Source: Carnegiea gigantea
Taxonomy: Eukaryota > Streptophyta > Magnoliopsida > Caryophyllales > Cactaceae
NCBI GenBank assembly: GCA_029747015.1
Contig: JAKOGI010001981.1
Location: 91,311 to 155,310, forward strand
Direction: 5' to 3'
Length of the DNA: 64,000 nucleotides
Shown here: positions 23,188-35,295 of the stretch, in pieces
How positions within the stretch are numbered: the stretch's first letter is position 1
Layout of the letters: each line of letters opens with the position of its first letter
The notes under the pieces: model-generated
Seen by the model: the letters and a program-made list of their open reading frames with translations, nothing else
Database searches by the model: none
Told to the model about the DNA's origin: nothing
Program-made: the position numbers and the translations under genes

Positions 23188-23612
23188 TTCTATCCTAAAT
23201 CACATGATTAGCTTGAATCTTCAAGTTGATCTTCTTCGTTCTTCGTGTTCTTCATTTATCACCTTCAATACTTGAATGTTCTTCAAGTCATTCCATTAAA
23301 CCACCTACCATACTTCCATTCCCCCCTTTCAATGCTACTCCTTCTACCTTTCCCCTCATAGAATCAAGTCCAAACAAAGCTGATTGCATTAGAATAGGCT
23401 TTGCTCTCAAAGACATTCAAAACCGTGAAGATTCATCCAAGGCAAGCTTATCACAGTCCACGCACGGTTCAACGCACGCCCGTGCGTACCCTACAATTTG
23501 CAACCCGAGGCTGCACACGGTTGGACGCACGACCGTGCGTCTTCCCTTCTCCAATTGTCTTTCTTTTGATGTGAGGTTGCTTGGGTTGTCCCTACCCTTG
23601 GCCTTTACATCA

Positions 23613-23959
23613 CTAAGCCACCATCTCCCACACATCCACTACTCACCCCTCTCCTTCAAACCTACCATCATGTCTTTCCACAACAGATCCCACATGGCCT
23701 TCCCCCTCCTAGATCAATCCAACACAAGATAGACCTCATTCCCGGTTCCGTTCTTCCCAACAAGCCGGCCTACCGGATGTCTCCTAGTGAAACTCAAGAA
23801 ATCCAAAGACAAGTAGATGACCCCTTGCCCAAGGGTTTAATTCAGGAGAGTTTGAGTCCATGTGCCGTGCCCCCCCTCCTTGTTCCTAAAAAGGACGGTA
23901 GCATGCGCATGTGTGTGGATAGCCGGGCTATTAACAAAATCACTATCAAGTACCGGTAT
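23613..23959 (+). pseudogene. Family-F Pol fragment, start of RT (right half)
   Basis: Continues the host element from 8521. It reads the linker and RT start ([47 protein letters not shown]), close to family F at 51850-52100. Frameshifts and small changes are present near 23680 and 23825. It is cut at 23959 by the first LTR of the B array, in the middle of the RT fingers/palm. Confidence 0.88.
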
Positions 23960-24883
23960 TGATGGAGGTCCATCCTCAAGGTCTAATAATGCTTCATTGA
24001 TCCAAAATAATCAAGAAATCAACTCCAAAGTCACGGCCATGAGTCACTTGATGGAAAAGGCGCACGGTGATGCACCCGGGTTCTCATCCAGATTTTTACC
24101 TGGTCTTTGTTATCTTATTACATCGGCCTAAGGCACATTTTGGCGCCCGTTTTTTGGATGATTATCAAGTTCAGGATGTTAGCTTTTAAGTCCAATTGGT
24201 TTCATATCATTTGGAATTCAATTAGTTACTTAAAACGGTTCATCTCTTGAACCTGTCCGGATTGCACTGCAAAATGCACGGTTTTGGTTTTCTGGTTTGT
24301 TCAGGGGGCAAATGACGTCCATATGCTGCGATTCCAAATGGAGGGCAAACTAGACATCTTGAGGTTTCCAACCATGTAAGAAACGTAGCAATTAGTCATC
24401 ATTTGACGTGTCAAACATGCGTTGCAAGTTGAGGCAGAAACTGGCTGACTGACACCCGGTTACTTAGCCTAGTAGTTTTCCTCCTTCAAGGGGTTTGCTT
24501 AAGGTGGAAGACTACCAACTAGGTCATTTTGAGCTGCTTGATGAACCACCACTCAGCTACTTGTGAGAGAGACACGTGGAGCCAGTGAAACACCACCATT
24601 TTGCAAGCTCTCATTCGACCACTCAAGCATGACATGGCACACATGCATTTTTCAGGCCTTTTGAGGTGGCTAGCCGTGCACTCTTGCCTTCCTAGCTGGG
24701 AAATTGAGTCATTTACATTCCTTAATGCAAAGGAAAAGGCTTAGGAAGATAAGTTAAGTGCTTTGTATTACAAACTTTCAGCTTTGGTTTGTATTAGATT
24801 AAACCGTGTGCTAGGTAGTGATTAGCAAGCTTAATGACTTTCCTCCCTTGGAAGGAAAGCTCATTCGTGTACTCTCAAGGGCA

Positions 24884-24890
24884 TATAAAA
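24884..24890 (+). promoter_or_regulatory. TATA box of LTR-B1
   Basis: TATAAAA in CATATAAAAGCC. Same position in LTR-B2 and LTR-B3, about 100 bases before the stem-loop array, so it probably marks the U3/R boundary. Confidence 0.6.
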
Positions 24891-24986
24891 GCCTTGTATG
24901 TTCATTTTAAGCAAAATAGAGTTGATTATTCAGTTGAGAGCAAAGACTTTGTGTCTTGTGATTTCCTAAACACTTAACTTGCTTAT

Positions 24987-25122
24987 CCTTAATTGTGGCC
25001 GATTAAGGTGGTGACCAAGTGAGTCTTGATCTTTGATTAGGGGGTGTATCTTATCCTAATCCAAGATTAAGGGCCCTAAGCTAAGTGATTAGTGGTGTAT
25101 CTTATCTAATCATCTAGCTTAG
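24987..25122 (+). other. Three-stem-loop array in LTR-B1
   Basis: SL1 24987-25008: CCTTAAT/ATTAAGG. SL2 25024-25071, with a bulge. SL3 arms 25076-25092 and 25106-25122 pair at 15 of 17 positions around TGGTGTATCTTAT. Repeated in LTR-B2 (about 32857-32993) and LTR-B3 (about 45890-46022). Confidence 0.62.
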
Positions 25123-25383
25123 AACTATCCAAAATTCATTAAACACACTTGAAGTTCTTAAGCTAGCTCTTGGTTTCTCTCCTCTCAAACCGCGAGTTCC
25201 CTCTTGATCTTCTTAGTGTTTTGAATCCTCCTTTCTTTCCTCACTTCCTTTACTCCTTTGTTTACTCATTTCCACACAAAATCAAGACCAAGACAAAGCT
25301 AATTGCATCAAACTTCCATTAATCCTCAAAGCTACCTCAAACCGTGAAGAAGGAACATCCCGGGCAAGCTAGGCAGCAAGTTG

Positions 25384-27183
25384 TGATGGAGATCCCTCCA
25401 TGCCCTTTGATTTAAAAAAATCGAATCAAACTAGGTAATTTCATTTTGGTGATTAAAGGGTGAATAATTCATCCTTGTTTTGTTTAAGGACCTAAAACAG
25501 CAGGTCAGGTTTGTTTTCAGCAGTAAACCCGGTTTTGAGAGGTTAATTACGTCAAAGCCTTTAATGTTTAAGTCCAATATTTTGCATTGGGATTAAATTT
25601 CAAGACGTCAGCTTTGCAACAAAAAAAGTTTCATCCCATTTGGACTTCATTTGCCCTCTCAAATTAGCTAATAAACCCAAGATATACAAACTGTCCAGTA
25701 GGGTCAGAATGTATCCGGTTTTGTTCTTTTCATTTCTTAAGCTATATTTTGGTATAAGTCTTGTAATTTTTACATGTTTTGGGTCCCCAAGATGTTAGCT
25801 ATGTGGTCCAAGTGATAAAAGCAAGTTAAGTCAAGTGGAAGATGAAGAACCAGGTCAATCTTCCAAACCGTGCAGACTGAGACTCAGTTCAGACCAGCCT
25901 AGCCATTTTGATATTTTCATCAGGCAAATGAACTCTAAATTGAGTAATTCCACTTGGAGCTGTTAGAGGACTTTTAAGCTTTCCAACCATGTGTTGCAAG
26001 ACAAGTTATGACCACGTTTTCCCTGGGAAACGTGGCCTGCAATCAGACCCTGCATTCTGCCAGCATAACCCGGTTTAAGCATGAGGTGTTTTTCCTTCTC
26101 AAGTGGGTTTTCCTAGCTGCTTGGTTGCTTGCCTGCATCACATCACGTCCAAGGCTTGCTAGAAACACAATAATTTGCTTCTGAGAAGGCTTTGAAATGT
26201 GTGAACCAATGTGAGAACAAAGGAGAAAACAGCACCATGCAATCTGATTGGTGAGCCGAAAAGGGGATGGCACTTTACGGCTGTCCAATAGGAATTCAGC
26301 AAGCAAATCAGCATGTTTAAGCTTTGTTTATGAGTAGATTAATGTATAATAAGTATTAATAATGTTTTACTTCATGTTTAGAATGTATTAGACTTGTTTA
26401 AGCAAGCTTGTATTTTAGATTAGCACAAATCAGCTTGTTTAGCTCTTAATACCTTTCCTCCTTAGGAGGGAAAGGTGAGGTGTGTGCTTGTGTGGCTGCT
26501 AGCTTGCTTATTTAAAGGCACACGGCCCCCCTTGTAACATGATCTCAGATTTTGAAGAAAACCCCTTTGAGAGCTTTGTGCTTTCGGTGCTTAGGCACAC
26601 TTCAAAACTCTTGCTTGCTTATCTGAGTTTAGGCCAAACTAAGTGGTGTTCAAGTGAGTCTTAATCTTGATTGAGTGGTGATTCTGTATCTTGATCAAGC
26701 TTAAGGGCCCTAAACTCAAAGATTAGTGGTGTTTCTGTATCTAATCCTCGAGTTTAGTTCTATCCTAAATCACTTGATTAGCTTGAATCTTCAAGTTGAT
26801 CTTCTTCGTTCTTCGTGTTCTTCATTTATCACCTTCAATACTTGAATGTTCTTCGAGTCATTCCATTAAACCACCTACCATACTTCCATTCCCCCCTTTC
26901 AATACTACTCCTTCTACTTTTCCCCTCATAGAATCAAGTCCAAACAAAGCTCATTGCATTAGAATAGGCTTTGCTCTCAAAGACATTCAAAACCGTGAAG
27001 ATTCATCCAAGGCAAGCTTATCACAGTCCACGCACGGTTCAACGCACACCCGTGCGTACCCTGCAATTTACAACCCGAGGCTGCACACGGTTGGACGCAC
27101 GACCGTGCGTCTTTCCCTTCTCGAATTGTCTTTCTTTTGATGTGAGGTTGCTTGGGCTGTCCCTACCCTTGGCCTTTACATCA
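25384..27183 (+). repeat. Chimeric solo LTR (G-type start, A-type end)
   Basis: 1800 bp flanked by AGTTG (25379-25383 and 27184-27188). From 25384 to about 26590 it follows the G LTR (TGATGGAGATCCCTCC...). From there to 27183 it follows the A LTR, including its stem-loop array (about 26620-26755), dyad cluster (27028-27112) and end CCTTTACATCA. The switch lies near the region where both parents read GAGAGCTT. TG/CA ends and TSD show that it integrated as one unit. Confidence 0.85.
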
Positions 27184-27314
27184 AGTTGGCACGGTCCCCC
27201 CATGCCTTCAAGCACGACCGTGCCCCCCCGGCCGTGAGTGTTTGTTTGCTTTCTAGCATCCTTTGACGTGAGTTAACTTGGGTTGCTTCTTTCCCTTGTG
27301 ACTTACACCAATTT

Positions 27315-27326
27315 TGGTATCAGAGC
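27315..27326 (+). other. B1 primer-binding site
   Basis: TGGTATCAGAGC, four bases after the end of LTR-B1. Confidence 0.93.
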
Positions 27327-27424
27327 AAGTTCAGAACTTGGCCTGAACTCCACGCCATTCCCAGCCTATCTCTGAAATCATTTCAAGCACAGTCCAGCAT
27401 AAACCGTTCCTTCCTGCGATCACA

Positions 27425-30400
27425 ATGAGTGCTAGCATGTCTGTGGAAGAAAGACTTGAAGTTCTTTCCAAGCAAATGCAAGAACTAAGTGTGAGTAATC
27501 AAGAACTTAAGGCTCGAAATGAGTACTTGAGGAAACAGCTTGGAAACCACATGAAACAAAAGCAGAAACTTCAAGAATCACCAAGCATTCGAATTGGAAC
27601 AGATTATGGCTATGAAGAGGAAGCTAGCAATGCGTTATCTGAAGAGGAAGTGCCATTTGAAAGAATACAAAGAAGAGCACGGCCTACTTTCAACTCTAAT
27701 GAGATCAAGGTTGACATTCCTGAGTTCGAGGGTAAGTTAGATCCTGATGAGTTCATTGAATGGTTACACACAGTGGAACGTATCTTTGAGTTCAGGGAGA
27801 TTCCAGAGGATAAGAAAGTCAAAATAGTTGCTCTTAGACTAAGGAAATATGCCTCCTTATGGTGGACAAACCTTAATGCTAAGAGAACTAAAGAAAGGAA
27901 GAGCAAAATCAACACTTGGGACAAGCTGAAATCCAAGATGAAGGCACGGTTTTTGCCTTCCACATATATCCAAGATCAATACATGCTCTTTCACCATTTG
28001 AATCAGGGCAAGATGAGTGTTGAAGAATATACTCGTGAGTTTGAGAAACTCATGATCAAATGTGACATTCATGAGCCTGAAGAACAAACCATGGTTCGTT
28101 ATCTAGGAGGGCTTGATCCTAGAATAGCCAACGTGGTTGAATTGCAAGCTTACACCACCCTTGATGAAGTGTGTGTCCTAGCACACAAGGTGGAACAACA
28201 AAGGAAGTCTAGGATGAATTTTTGTGATTCACTCAGGCCCTATTCTGCACCAAACCGTGGGCAACCCTTAAACAAGGGGAGTACCACACCTCAGCATAAA
28301 TCATCTACCCCTTTCCCATCTAACCCACAAAAGAACCAAGCTCCTCAAAGGCCACCACCACCAAACCCCCCACGTCCAAACCCATACCCCGTAAGCCAAA
28401 GAAGGTGTTACAAGTGCCAAGGCTTAGGACATATTGCTTCTGATTGTCCTAGTCGAAAGGTAGTCACCTTAGCTGAATGGGAAGCCATAGAGGGAGAATT
28501 TGCCGAGGAGAAAGAAGAGGAAAAGGAAGAAGATGCTGAGAGCGATCATGAAGATGATCAGGAGGAATTTGTGGAAAACGCAGATGAAGGTGAGATGCTA
28601 GTAATTCGAAGGGTATTGAGCAATCAACGAGTTACTAAGGATGAACAACGTGAGAACATCTTTCACTCACGGTGTACAGTCCAAGGCAAAGTGTGCTCGT
28701 TAATCATCGATGGAGGAAGTTGTGCCAACGTTGTTTCATTAAGCATGATTGAGAAACTGGGCCTTCAGTCCACGACACACCCCCACCCATACAACATTCA
28801 ATGGCTAAATCAAGGCAAGGGATTACAAGTTAACTCTCGTTGCTTGATTTCATTCTCTCTTGGTAAGAACTACCAAGATGAACTTTGGTGTGATGTTATC
28901 CCCATGGATGCTTGTCATATTCTGTTAGGACGACCATGGATGTATGACAGGAAGGTTATGCATAATGGTTATCTTAATACTTATTCTTTTACCAAAGATG
29001 GCAAGAAGATTACCCTGAATCCTATGTCACCATCCGAACTCCACAAAATGAAACCACAAAAGGGCCACAATCAATCTGACTTGCTTTTGACATATGTTGA
29101 GCCACTTTTAAAGGCCTCTCAACATGAGTTCAAGGCCTTGAAAGAATGGATATTGCAAGTACAAGATGAGCCAGAAACACCACTTCCATCCCATCCCATA
29201 GCCAAGGTCATATTGAATCAGTTCAGTCACCTATTTCCAGATGAGATACCTTCGGGTTTACCACCAAAGCGTGATATTCAACATCATATTGACCTTATCC
29301 TAGGATCCATTCTACCTAATAAACCAGCCTACAGGACAAATCCCAAAGAAACTCAAGAGATTCAGCGTCAAGTTGAAGAACTTATATTCAAGGGATTGGT
29401 ACGAGAATCCTTAAGTCCGTGTACTGTTCCTGCTCTTTTGGTTCCGAAAAAGGATGGTAGTATGAGGATGTGTGTTGACAGTAGGGTCATAAACAAGATC
29501 ACTATCAAGTATAGGTACCCTATACCTAGGCTTGAAGATATGTTGGATGAGTTACATGGTTCTAAGGTGTTTAGCAAGATTGATTTGAGAAGTGGTTATT
29601 ATCAGATTCGTATTAGGGAGGGTGATGAGTGGAAAACTGCTTTTAAGACTAAAGGTGGATTATACGAATGGTTAGTCATGCCTTTTGGTCTTTCGAACGC
29701 CCCTAGTACGTTTATGAGATTGATGAATCAGGTATTTCGGCCATACTTGGGCAAGTTCGTGGTCGTTTACTTCGATGATATTTTGGTCTTTAGTAAGAAT
29801 GAGCAAGAACATCAAGATCACTTAACTCAGGTGATGCTCGTTCTTGAAAAGGAGAAGTTATTTGGGAACCTAAAGAAGTGTACCTTCTTTACCCATGAGG
29901 TTACCTTCTTAGGTTATATAGTTTCTGAAAGTGGTATTAAGGCGGATGAAAGCAAGATTGAGGCTATTCGGACTTGGCCTGTTCCTAAAAGTATTCATGA
30001 TATTCGAAGCTTTCATGGCTTGGCTTCTTTCTATAGGAGATTCATACGCAATTTCAGCACTATTCTAGCTCCTACGACTGAAGTTCTTAAGGGTTCCTCG
30101 TTCACTTAGAATCCTAAAGCCCAAGCAGCCTTTGAAGAAGTGAAAGAGAGGCTAACTCAAGCACCGGTTTTAGCTCTACCGTGTTTTGAGAAGGTCTTTG
30201 AAGTTGAATGCGATGCTTCTAGAGTTGGTGTTGGAGGCATTCTTACTCAAGAAGGACGCCCTTTGGCCTTCTTCAGTGAGAAGTTATGTGATACCAGGAA
30301 GAGATATTCAACTTATGACAAGGAATTCTATGCCATCGTTCGATGCCTAGAACATTGGAACCATTATTTGATTGCCAGTGAGTTCATTCTGCACTCAGAT

Positions 30401-32004
30401 CACGAGGCTTTGAAGTATATTTAAGGCCAACATAAGTTAAACTCACGCCATGCTAAATGGGTTGAGTTCCTGCAGTCCTTCACTTTACTATCAAGCATAA
30501 GTCTGGCAAGTTAAATCAAGGCGCCGATGCCCTTTCTCGGCGTTATCTATTGATGTTCCAATTAGATGCTTGTATCCTTGGATTTGAGCATCTAAAGGCT
30601 TTATACCAGGATGATGAAAATTTTGGGGTGTTATACTCTGAGTGTACTAAACATCCCAAAGGGGATTTCTTAATTCAAGAAGAGTTTCTCTTTAAAGGTG
30701 CTCGGTTATGTGTCCCCAAATGCAGCATTCGTGAGTTGTTGATTCGAGAAGTCCATGCTGGATCTTTAGCTGGTCATTTTGGCAAAGACAAGACCCTAAT
30801 CATGCTTAGGGAACATTATTATTGGCCAGGCATGGAGAAAGACGTTCAAGACATCATTCGAAGGTGCAGTACGTGTCAGATAGCGAAGAGTCATTCGCTC
30901 CCTCAGGGATTATGCACGCCACTTCCTATTCCTATGTTGCCATGGGTAGACATTAGTATGGATTTCATACTTGGTTGACCAAAAACACAAAGGAATAAAG
31001 ATTCTATCTTTGTGGTCGTGGGTCGATTTTCGAAGATGGCTCATTTCATTCCCTGCAACAAGACTAATGATGCCACTCATGTTGCTGAGCTGTATTTCAA
31101 GGAGGTCATGAGACTTCATGGAATTTCTCGTTCCATCGTCTCAGATCGAGATACCAAGTTCCTAAGTCACTTTTGGATTACTTTGTGGAAAAAGTTGGGT
31201 ACCAAACTCAAATACAGTACCACTTGTCATCCACAAACAGAAGGGCAAACCGAGGTTACTAATCGAACCCTTGGTACTCTATTAAGGGTCTTGATTAAAA
31301 ACCACACAAAAGCTTGGGATCTGTTACTTCCACATGCTGAGTTTGCTTACAATAGGACTCCAAGCAAGGCTACTGGTCTATCACCCTTTAAAGTGGTTTA
31401 TAGGATTGATCCCCTAAATCCACTTGATCTTGTTCCTCGACCATTAGATCAAAAGCCAAGTGCGGATGCCGCTACTAGGGTGGAAGAAATCCAGAAGTTG
31501 CATGAGTTAGTAAAGGCTAAGATTGAGAAAACTACACTTTCATACACGGCCCAAGCTAACAAGCACAAAAGAGAGAAGCTTTTTAAGCCAGGTGATTTGG
31601 TTTGGATTCATCTCCGTAAAGAACGTTTTCCCTCCAAAAGGAAAACTAAATTGATGCCTAGAGTGGATGGTCCATTCGAGATTTTGGAGAAGATTAACAA
31701 TAATGCTTATAAGGTGGAGTTACCAGGAGATTATGGAGTATCAGCTACGTTTAACGTTGCTGATTTAAGCCCTTATGAAGCAGATGGTTACCTTTCTGAT
31801 TTGAGGATCAAATCTTCCCAACAAGGGGAGAATGATGGAGGTCCATCCTCAAGGTCTAATAATGCTTCATTGATCCAAAATAATCAAGAAATCAACTCCA
31901 AAGTCACGGCCATGAGTCACTTGATGGAAAAGGCGCACGATGATGCACCCGGGTTCTCATCCAGATTTTTACCCGGTTTTTGTTATCTTATTACATCGGC
32001 CTAA
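27425..32004 (+). pseudogene. B1 Gag-Pol polyprotein (few lesions)
   Basis: Starts at ATG 27425 (MSASMSVEERLEVL). An unbroken frame of 894 codons holds the coiled N-terminus, gag core (EFIEWLHTVERIFEFRE, LRKYASLWWTNL), zinc knuckle CYKCQGLGHIASDC (about 28407), acidic region, protease IIDGGSCANVVS (about 28704) and RT with YFDD (about 29770). It stops at TAG 30107-30109, where B2 has TGG. RNase H, the integrase zinc region and core ([24 protein letters not shown]) and [14 protein letters not shown] follow. Further breaks: TAA 30422-30424, a one-base deletion near 30485 and TGA 30976-30978. Changes at conserved sites include Gly to Arg in DASRVGVG and Asp to Gly in VVVGRFSK. The end runs 57 codons into LTR-B2. 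Confidence 0.94.
31821..31832 (+). other. B1 polypurine tract
   Basis: ACAAGGGGAGAA directly before LTR-B2; the same tract precedes LTR-B3 at 44848-44859. Confidence 0.85.
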
Positions 32005-33377
32005 GGCACATTTTGGTGCCCGTTTTTTGGATGATTATCAAGTTCTGGATGTTAGCTTTTAAGTCCAATTGGTTTCATATCATTTGGAATTCAATTGGTT
32101 ACTTAAAACAGTTCATCTCTTGAACCTGTCCGGATTGCACTGCAAAATGCACGGTTTTGGTTTTCTAGTTTGTTCAGGGGGCAAATGACGTCCAAATGCT
32201 ACAATTCAAATTGCAGGGCAAACTAGACATCTTGTGGTTTCCAACCATGTAAGAAACGTAGCAATTAGTCATCATTTGACGTGTCAAGCATGCGTTGCAA
32301 TTTGAGGCAGAAACCGGCTGACTGACACCCGCTCACTTAGCCTAGTAGTTTTCCTCCTTCAAGGGGTTTGCTTAAGGTGGAAGACTGCCAACTAGGTCAT
32401 TTTGAGCTGCTTGATGAACCACCACTCAGCTACTTGTGAGAGAGACACGTGGAGAAAGTGAAACACCACCATTTTGCAAGCTCTCATTCGACCACTCAAG
32501 CATGACATGGAACACATGCATTTTTCAGTCCTTTTGAGGTGGCTAGCCGTGCACTCTTGCCTTCCTAGCTGGGAAATTGAGTCATTTACGTTCCTTAATG
32601 CAAAGGAAAAGGCTTAGGAAGATAAATTAAGTGCTTTGTAATATAAACTTTCAGCTTTGGTTTGTATTAGATTAAACCGTATGCTAGGTAGTGATTAGCA
32701 AGCTTAATGACTTTCCTCCCTTGGAAGGAAAGCTCATTCGTGTACTCTCAAGGCCATATAAAAGCCTTGTATGTTCATTTTAAGCAAAATAGAGTTGATT
32801 ATTCAGTTGAGAGCAAAGACTTTGTGTCTTGTGATTTCCTAAACACTTAACTTGCTTATCCTTAATTGTGGCCGATTAAGGTGGTGATCAAGTGAGTCTT
32901 GATCTTGATTAGGTGGTGTATCTTATCCTAATCCAAGATTAAGGGCCCTAAGCTAAGTAATTAGTGGTGTATCTTATCTAATCATCTAGCTTAGAACTAT
33001 CCAAAATTCATTAAACACACTTGAAGTTCTTAAGCTAGCTCTTGGTTTCTCTCCTCTCAAACCGTGAGTTCCCTCTTGATCTTCTTAGTGTTTTGAATCC
33101 TCCTTTCTTTCGTCACTTCCTTTACTCCTTTGTTTACTCATTTCCACACAAAATCAAGACCAAGACAAAGCTAATTGCATCAAACTTCCATTAATCCTCA
33201 AAGCTACCTCAAACCGTGAAGAAGGAACATCTCGGGCAAGCTAGGCAGCAAGTTGGCGCGGTCTCCCCGTGCCTTCAAGCACGACCGTGCCCCCCTGGCC
33301 GTGAGTGTTTGTTTGCTTTCTAGCATCCTTTGACGTGAGTTAACTTGGGTTGCTTCATTCCCTTGTGACTTACATCA
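31833..33377 (+). repeat. LTR-B2, shared by B1 and B2
   Basis: 1545 bp, TGATGGAGGTCC to CTTACATCA. It follows the B1 PPT and precedes the B2 PBS, so one LTR serves two internal regions. It has TATAAAA at 32757-32763, the stem-loop array, and dyads near 33257-33305. Confidence 0.92.
32757..32763 (+). promoter_or_regulatory. TATA box of LTR-B2
   Basis: TATAAAA in CATATAAAAGCC, at the position equivalent to 24884 in LTR-B1. Confidence 0.6.
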
Positions 33378-33381
33378 ATTT

Positions 33382-33393
33382 TGGTATCAGAGG
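33382..33393 (+). other. B2 primer-binding site (mutated)
   Basis: TGGTATCAGAGG; the last base differs from the tRNA-Met complement TGGTATCAGAGC. Confidence 0.85.
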
Positions 33394-33491
33394 AAGTTCA
33401 GAACTTGGCCTGAACCCCACACCATTCCCAGCCTATCTCTGAAATCATTTCAAACACAGTCAAGCATAAACCGTTCCTTCCTACGATCACA

Positions 33492-34275
33492 ATGAGTGCT
33501 AGCATGTCTGAGGAAGAAAGACTTGAGGTTCTTTCCAAGCAAATGCAAGAACTAAGTGTGAGTAATCAAGAACTTAAGGCTCAAAATGAGTACTTGAGGA
33601 AACAGCTTGGAAACCACATGAAACAAAAGCAGAAACTTCAAGAATCACCAAGCATTCGGATTGGAACAGATTATGGCTATGAAGAGGAAGCTAGCAATGC
33701 GTTATCTGAAGAGGAAGTGCCATTTGAAAGAATACAAAGAAGAGCACGGCCTACTTTCAACTCTAATGAGATTAAAATCGACATTCCTGAGTTCGAGGGT
33801 AAGCTAGATCCTGATGAGTTCATTGAATGGTTACAAACAGTGGAACGTATCTTTGAGTTCAAGGAGATTCCAGAGGATAAAAAAGTCAAAATAGTTGCTC
33901 TTAGACTAAGGAAATATGCCTCCTTATGGTGGACAAACCTTAATGCTAAGAGAACTAGAGAAAGGAAGAGCAAAATCAACACTTGGGACAAGCTGAAATC
34001 CAAGATGAAGGCACGGTTTTTGCCTTCCACATATATCCAAGATCAATACATGCTCTTTCACCATTTGAATCAGGGCAAGATGAGTGGTGAAGAATATACT
34101 CGTGAGTTTGAGAAACTCATGATCAAATGTGACATTCATGAGCCTGAAGAACAAACCATGGTTCGTTATCTAGGAGGGCTTGATCCTAGAATAGCCAATG
34201 TGGTTGAATTGCAAGCTTACACCACCCTTGATGAAGTGTGTGTCCTAGCACACAAGGTGGAACAACAAAGGAAGT
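33492..34275 (+). pseudogene. B2 Gag, 5' part
   Basis: Starts ATG 33492 (MSASMSEEERLEVL) and runs through the gag core to KVEQQRK. Element D is inserted there; the frame then reads about 60 codons into the D LTR by chance. Gag resumes at 41235, and the frame is kept when D plus one GAAGT is removed. Nearly identical to B1 gag, with for example Val to Gly at KMSGEEYTREF. Confidence 0.93.
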
Positions 34276-34698
34276 TGATGGGGACCATCGTGCCCAAGCT
34301 TCATCCACACATTCAGCAAACCCTCACACCCATTCAACCCCCAAGGAGGCCAAAGAAGTTCATGCCTTGGTCAGAAAACTCATGTACACAGCAGAAGATG
34401 CACTGTCCAGTTCGTTCAGTTTCTGGCCTGGTTTTGTGTCGCTGTTGGAGCAAAATATAGAGGGGGAAATTTCCTGCACGCACCACCCCCTTAAAGCTTA
34501 GGATCTTAGCTTTCCAACAAGACCTTTTGCAAGGCATTTGGAGTCCATTTGGTCAGCCAACCAAGCCCAAAACTGAAGATAGTGCACTGCAGGGCGCCAA
34601 TCAGCACAGTCCGAATTAAGGGAATGTTTGGACCACCAACTCAACTCCATTGTTTCTGAAATTTTGCAGCATGAAAGGGGACACAAATATTTATCAGG

Positions 34699-34718
34699 TC
34701 ATGGGTTCAAATCCCATC
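34699..34718 (+). other. tRNA T-arm-like sequence (B-box-like) in D LTR
   Basis: ATGGG-TTCAAAT-CCCAT makes a perfect 5-bp stem with a 7-base loop, as in a tRNA T-arm, and contains GGTTCAAATCC, close to the Pol III B box. It is repeated inverted at about 40784-40806 and, with changes, at 10295-10320. No matching acceptor, D or anticodon arm was found, so this is not a tRNA gene. Confidence 0.45.
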
Positions 34719-35150
34719 CAAAGCACCCCCTTGTGTTGGTATTAACCAGCCAAAAGGACAAGAGAAACACCCCTTTACCCGGTTCTTCCCAAACCGGTAC
34801 AAGGGTCTGATTTTTCTTGGGTTTTGCTTGTCCCCTTGCCTCCCCACTTGCTGAATGAGTCATGTTGCTGCATCCTAGGATCATTGTAAGCTTGACACCT
34901 CATTTGGGAGGCATTATAACCCCTAATGAGGTAGATTAAGCTAGGTATTGAGGTGTTTAGCTAGTATTGGCTGATTAGATGTGTAACTCTTCCCCAAATG
35001 TACCTAGCTATTGATTTTGCTGCTTGGAAGGGGAGGGAACTCGACCACTCTAGCATAAAAACCAGATGGGGCTCTCACTTGTAACCAACTTTGAATGCAA
35101 GAGCTTGTGAGTTCTCTAAACTCTCTCCACAAAAACTCCTAGTGTTATAT

Positions 35151-35295
35151 CTTGAGCTTGGCAACTCAAGTGGGTCTCTAGGTCTTCTTAATTCAACTAA
35201 GAAGGTGATTAAATTCTGTAACTTAGTTGAAGGAAGAAGATTTGCCCAAGTGTGCAAACCAAGGTGGGTTATCATCACCCTTGCTAGTCCACTTG
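35151..35295 (+). other. Three-stem-loop array in D LTR
   Basis: SL1 35151-35170: CTTGAG/CTCAAG. SL2 arms 35184-35201 and 35222-35239 pair at 16 of 18 positions; the loop includes GGTGATT and TTCTGTA. SL3 arms 35247-35264 and 35279-35295 pair less fully. The loop is a diverged version of the TGGTG...TCTGTAT loop of A, B, G and J. Confidence 0.55.

Larger units (their letters stand above)
8522..23612 (+). mobile_element. Ty3/gypsy element A2 with nested insertions
   Basis: Complete LTR-gag-pol-LTR element flanked by the 5-bp duplication CTAAG (8517-8521 and 23613-23617). Its 5' LTR is split by a solo LTR (9609-10953) and its 3' LTR by G1 (16663-22729). Without these, both LTRs are about 1.6 kb and look closely similar by eye, with only scattered substitutions. 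The LTR ends, PBS, PPT and gene order are all in place. Confidence 0.94.
15934..23612 (+). repeat. A2 3' LTR (interrupted by G1)
   Basis: Starts TGATGGAGTC at 15934, is broken at 16662 by G1 and resumes at 22735. It ends TTTACATCA at 23612, followed by the target duplication CTAAG. The joined length is about 1.6 kb. The right part contains the three-stem-loop array (23053-23187) and the dyad cluster (23460-23545). Pol runs into its first 160 bases. Confidence 0.93.
23960..27310 (+). repeat. LTR-B1 (interrupted)
   Basis: About 1546 bp after removing the solo LTR (25384-27183) and one AGTTG. Starts TGATGGAGGTCC and ends CTTACACCA, with the usual CATCA end mutated. TATAAAA is at 24884-24890, the stem-loop array at 24987-25122, and the dyad cluster (GGCACGG, GCACGACCGTGCC) at 27189-27235. 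Confidence 0.92.

Noticed and set aside
34699..34740. Possible tRNA gene
   Set aside because: Only a T-arm can be drawn; no acceptor, anticodon or D arm fits around it.
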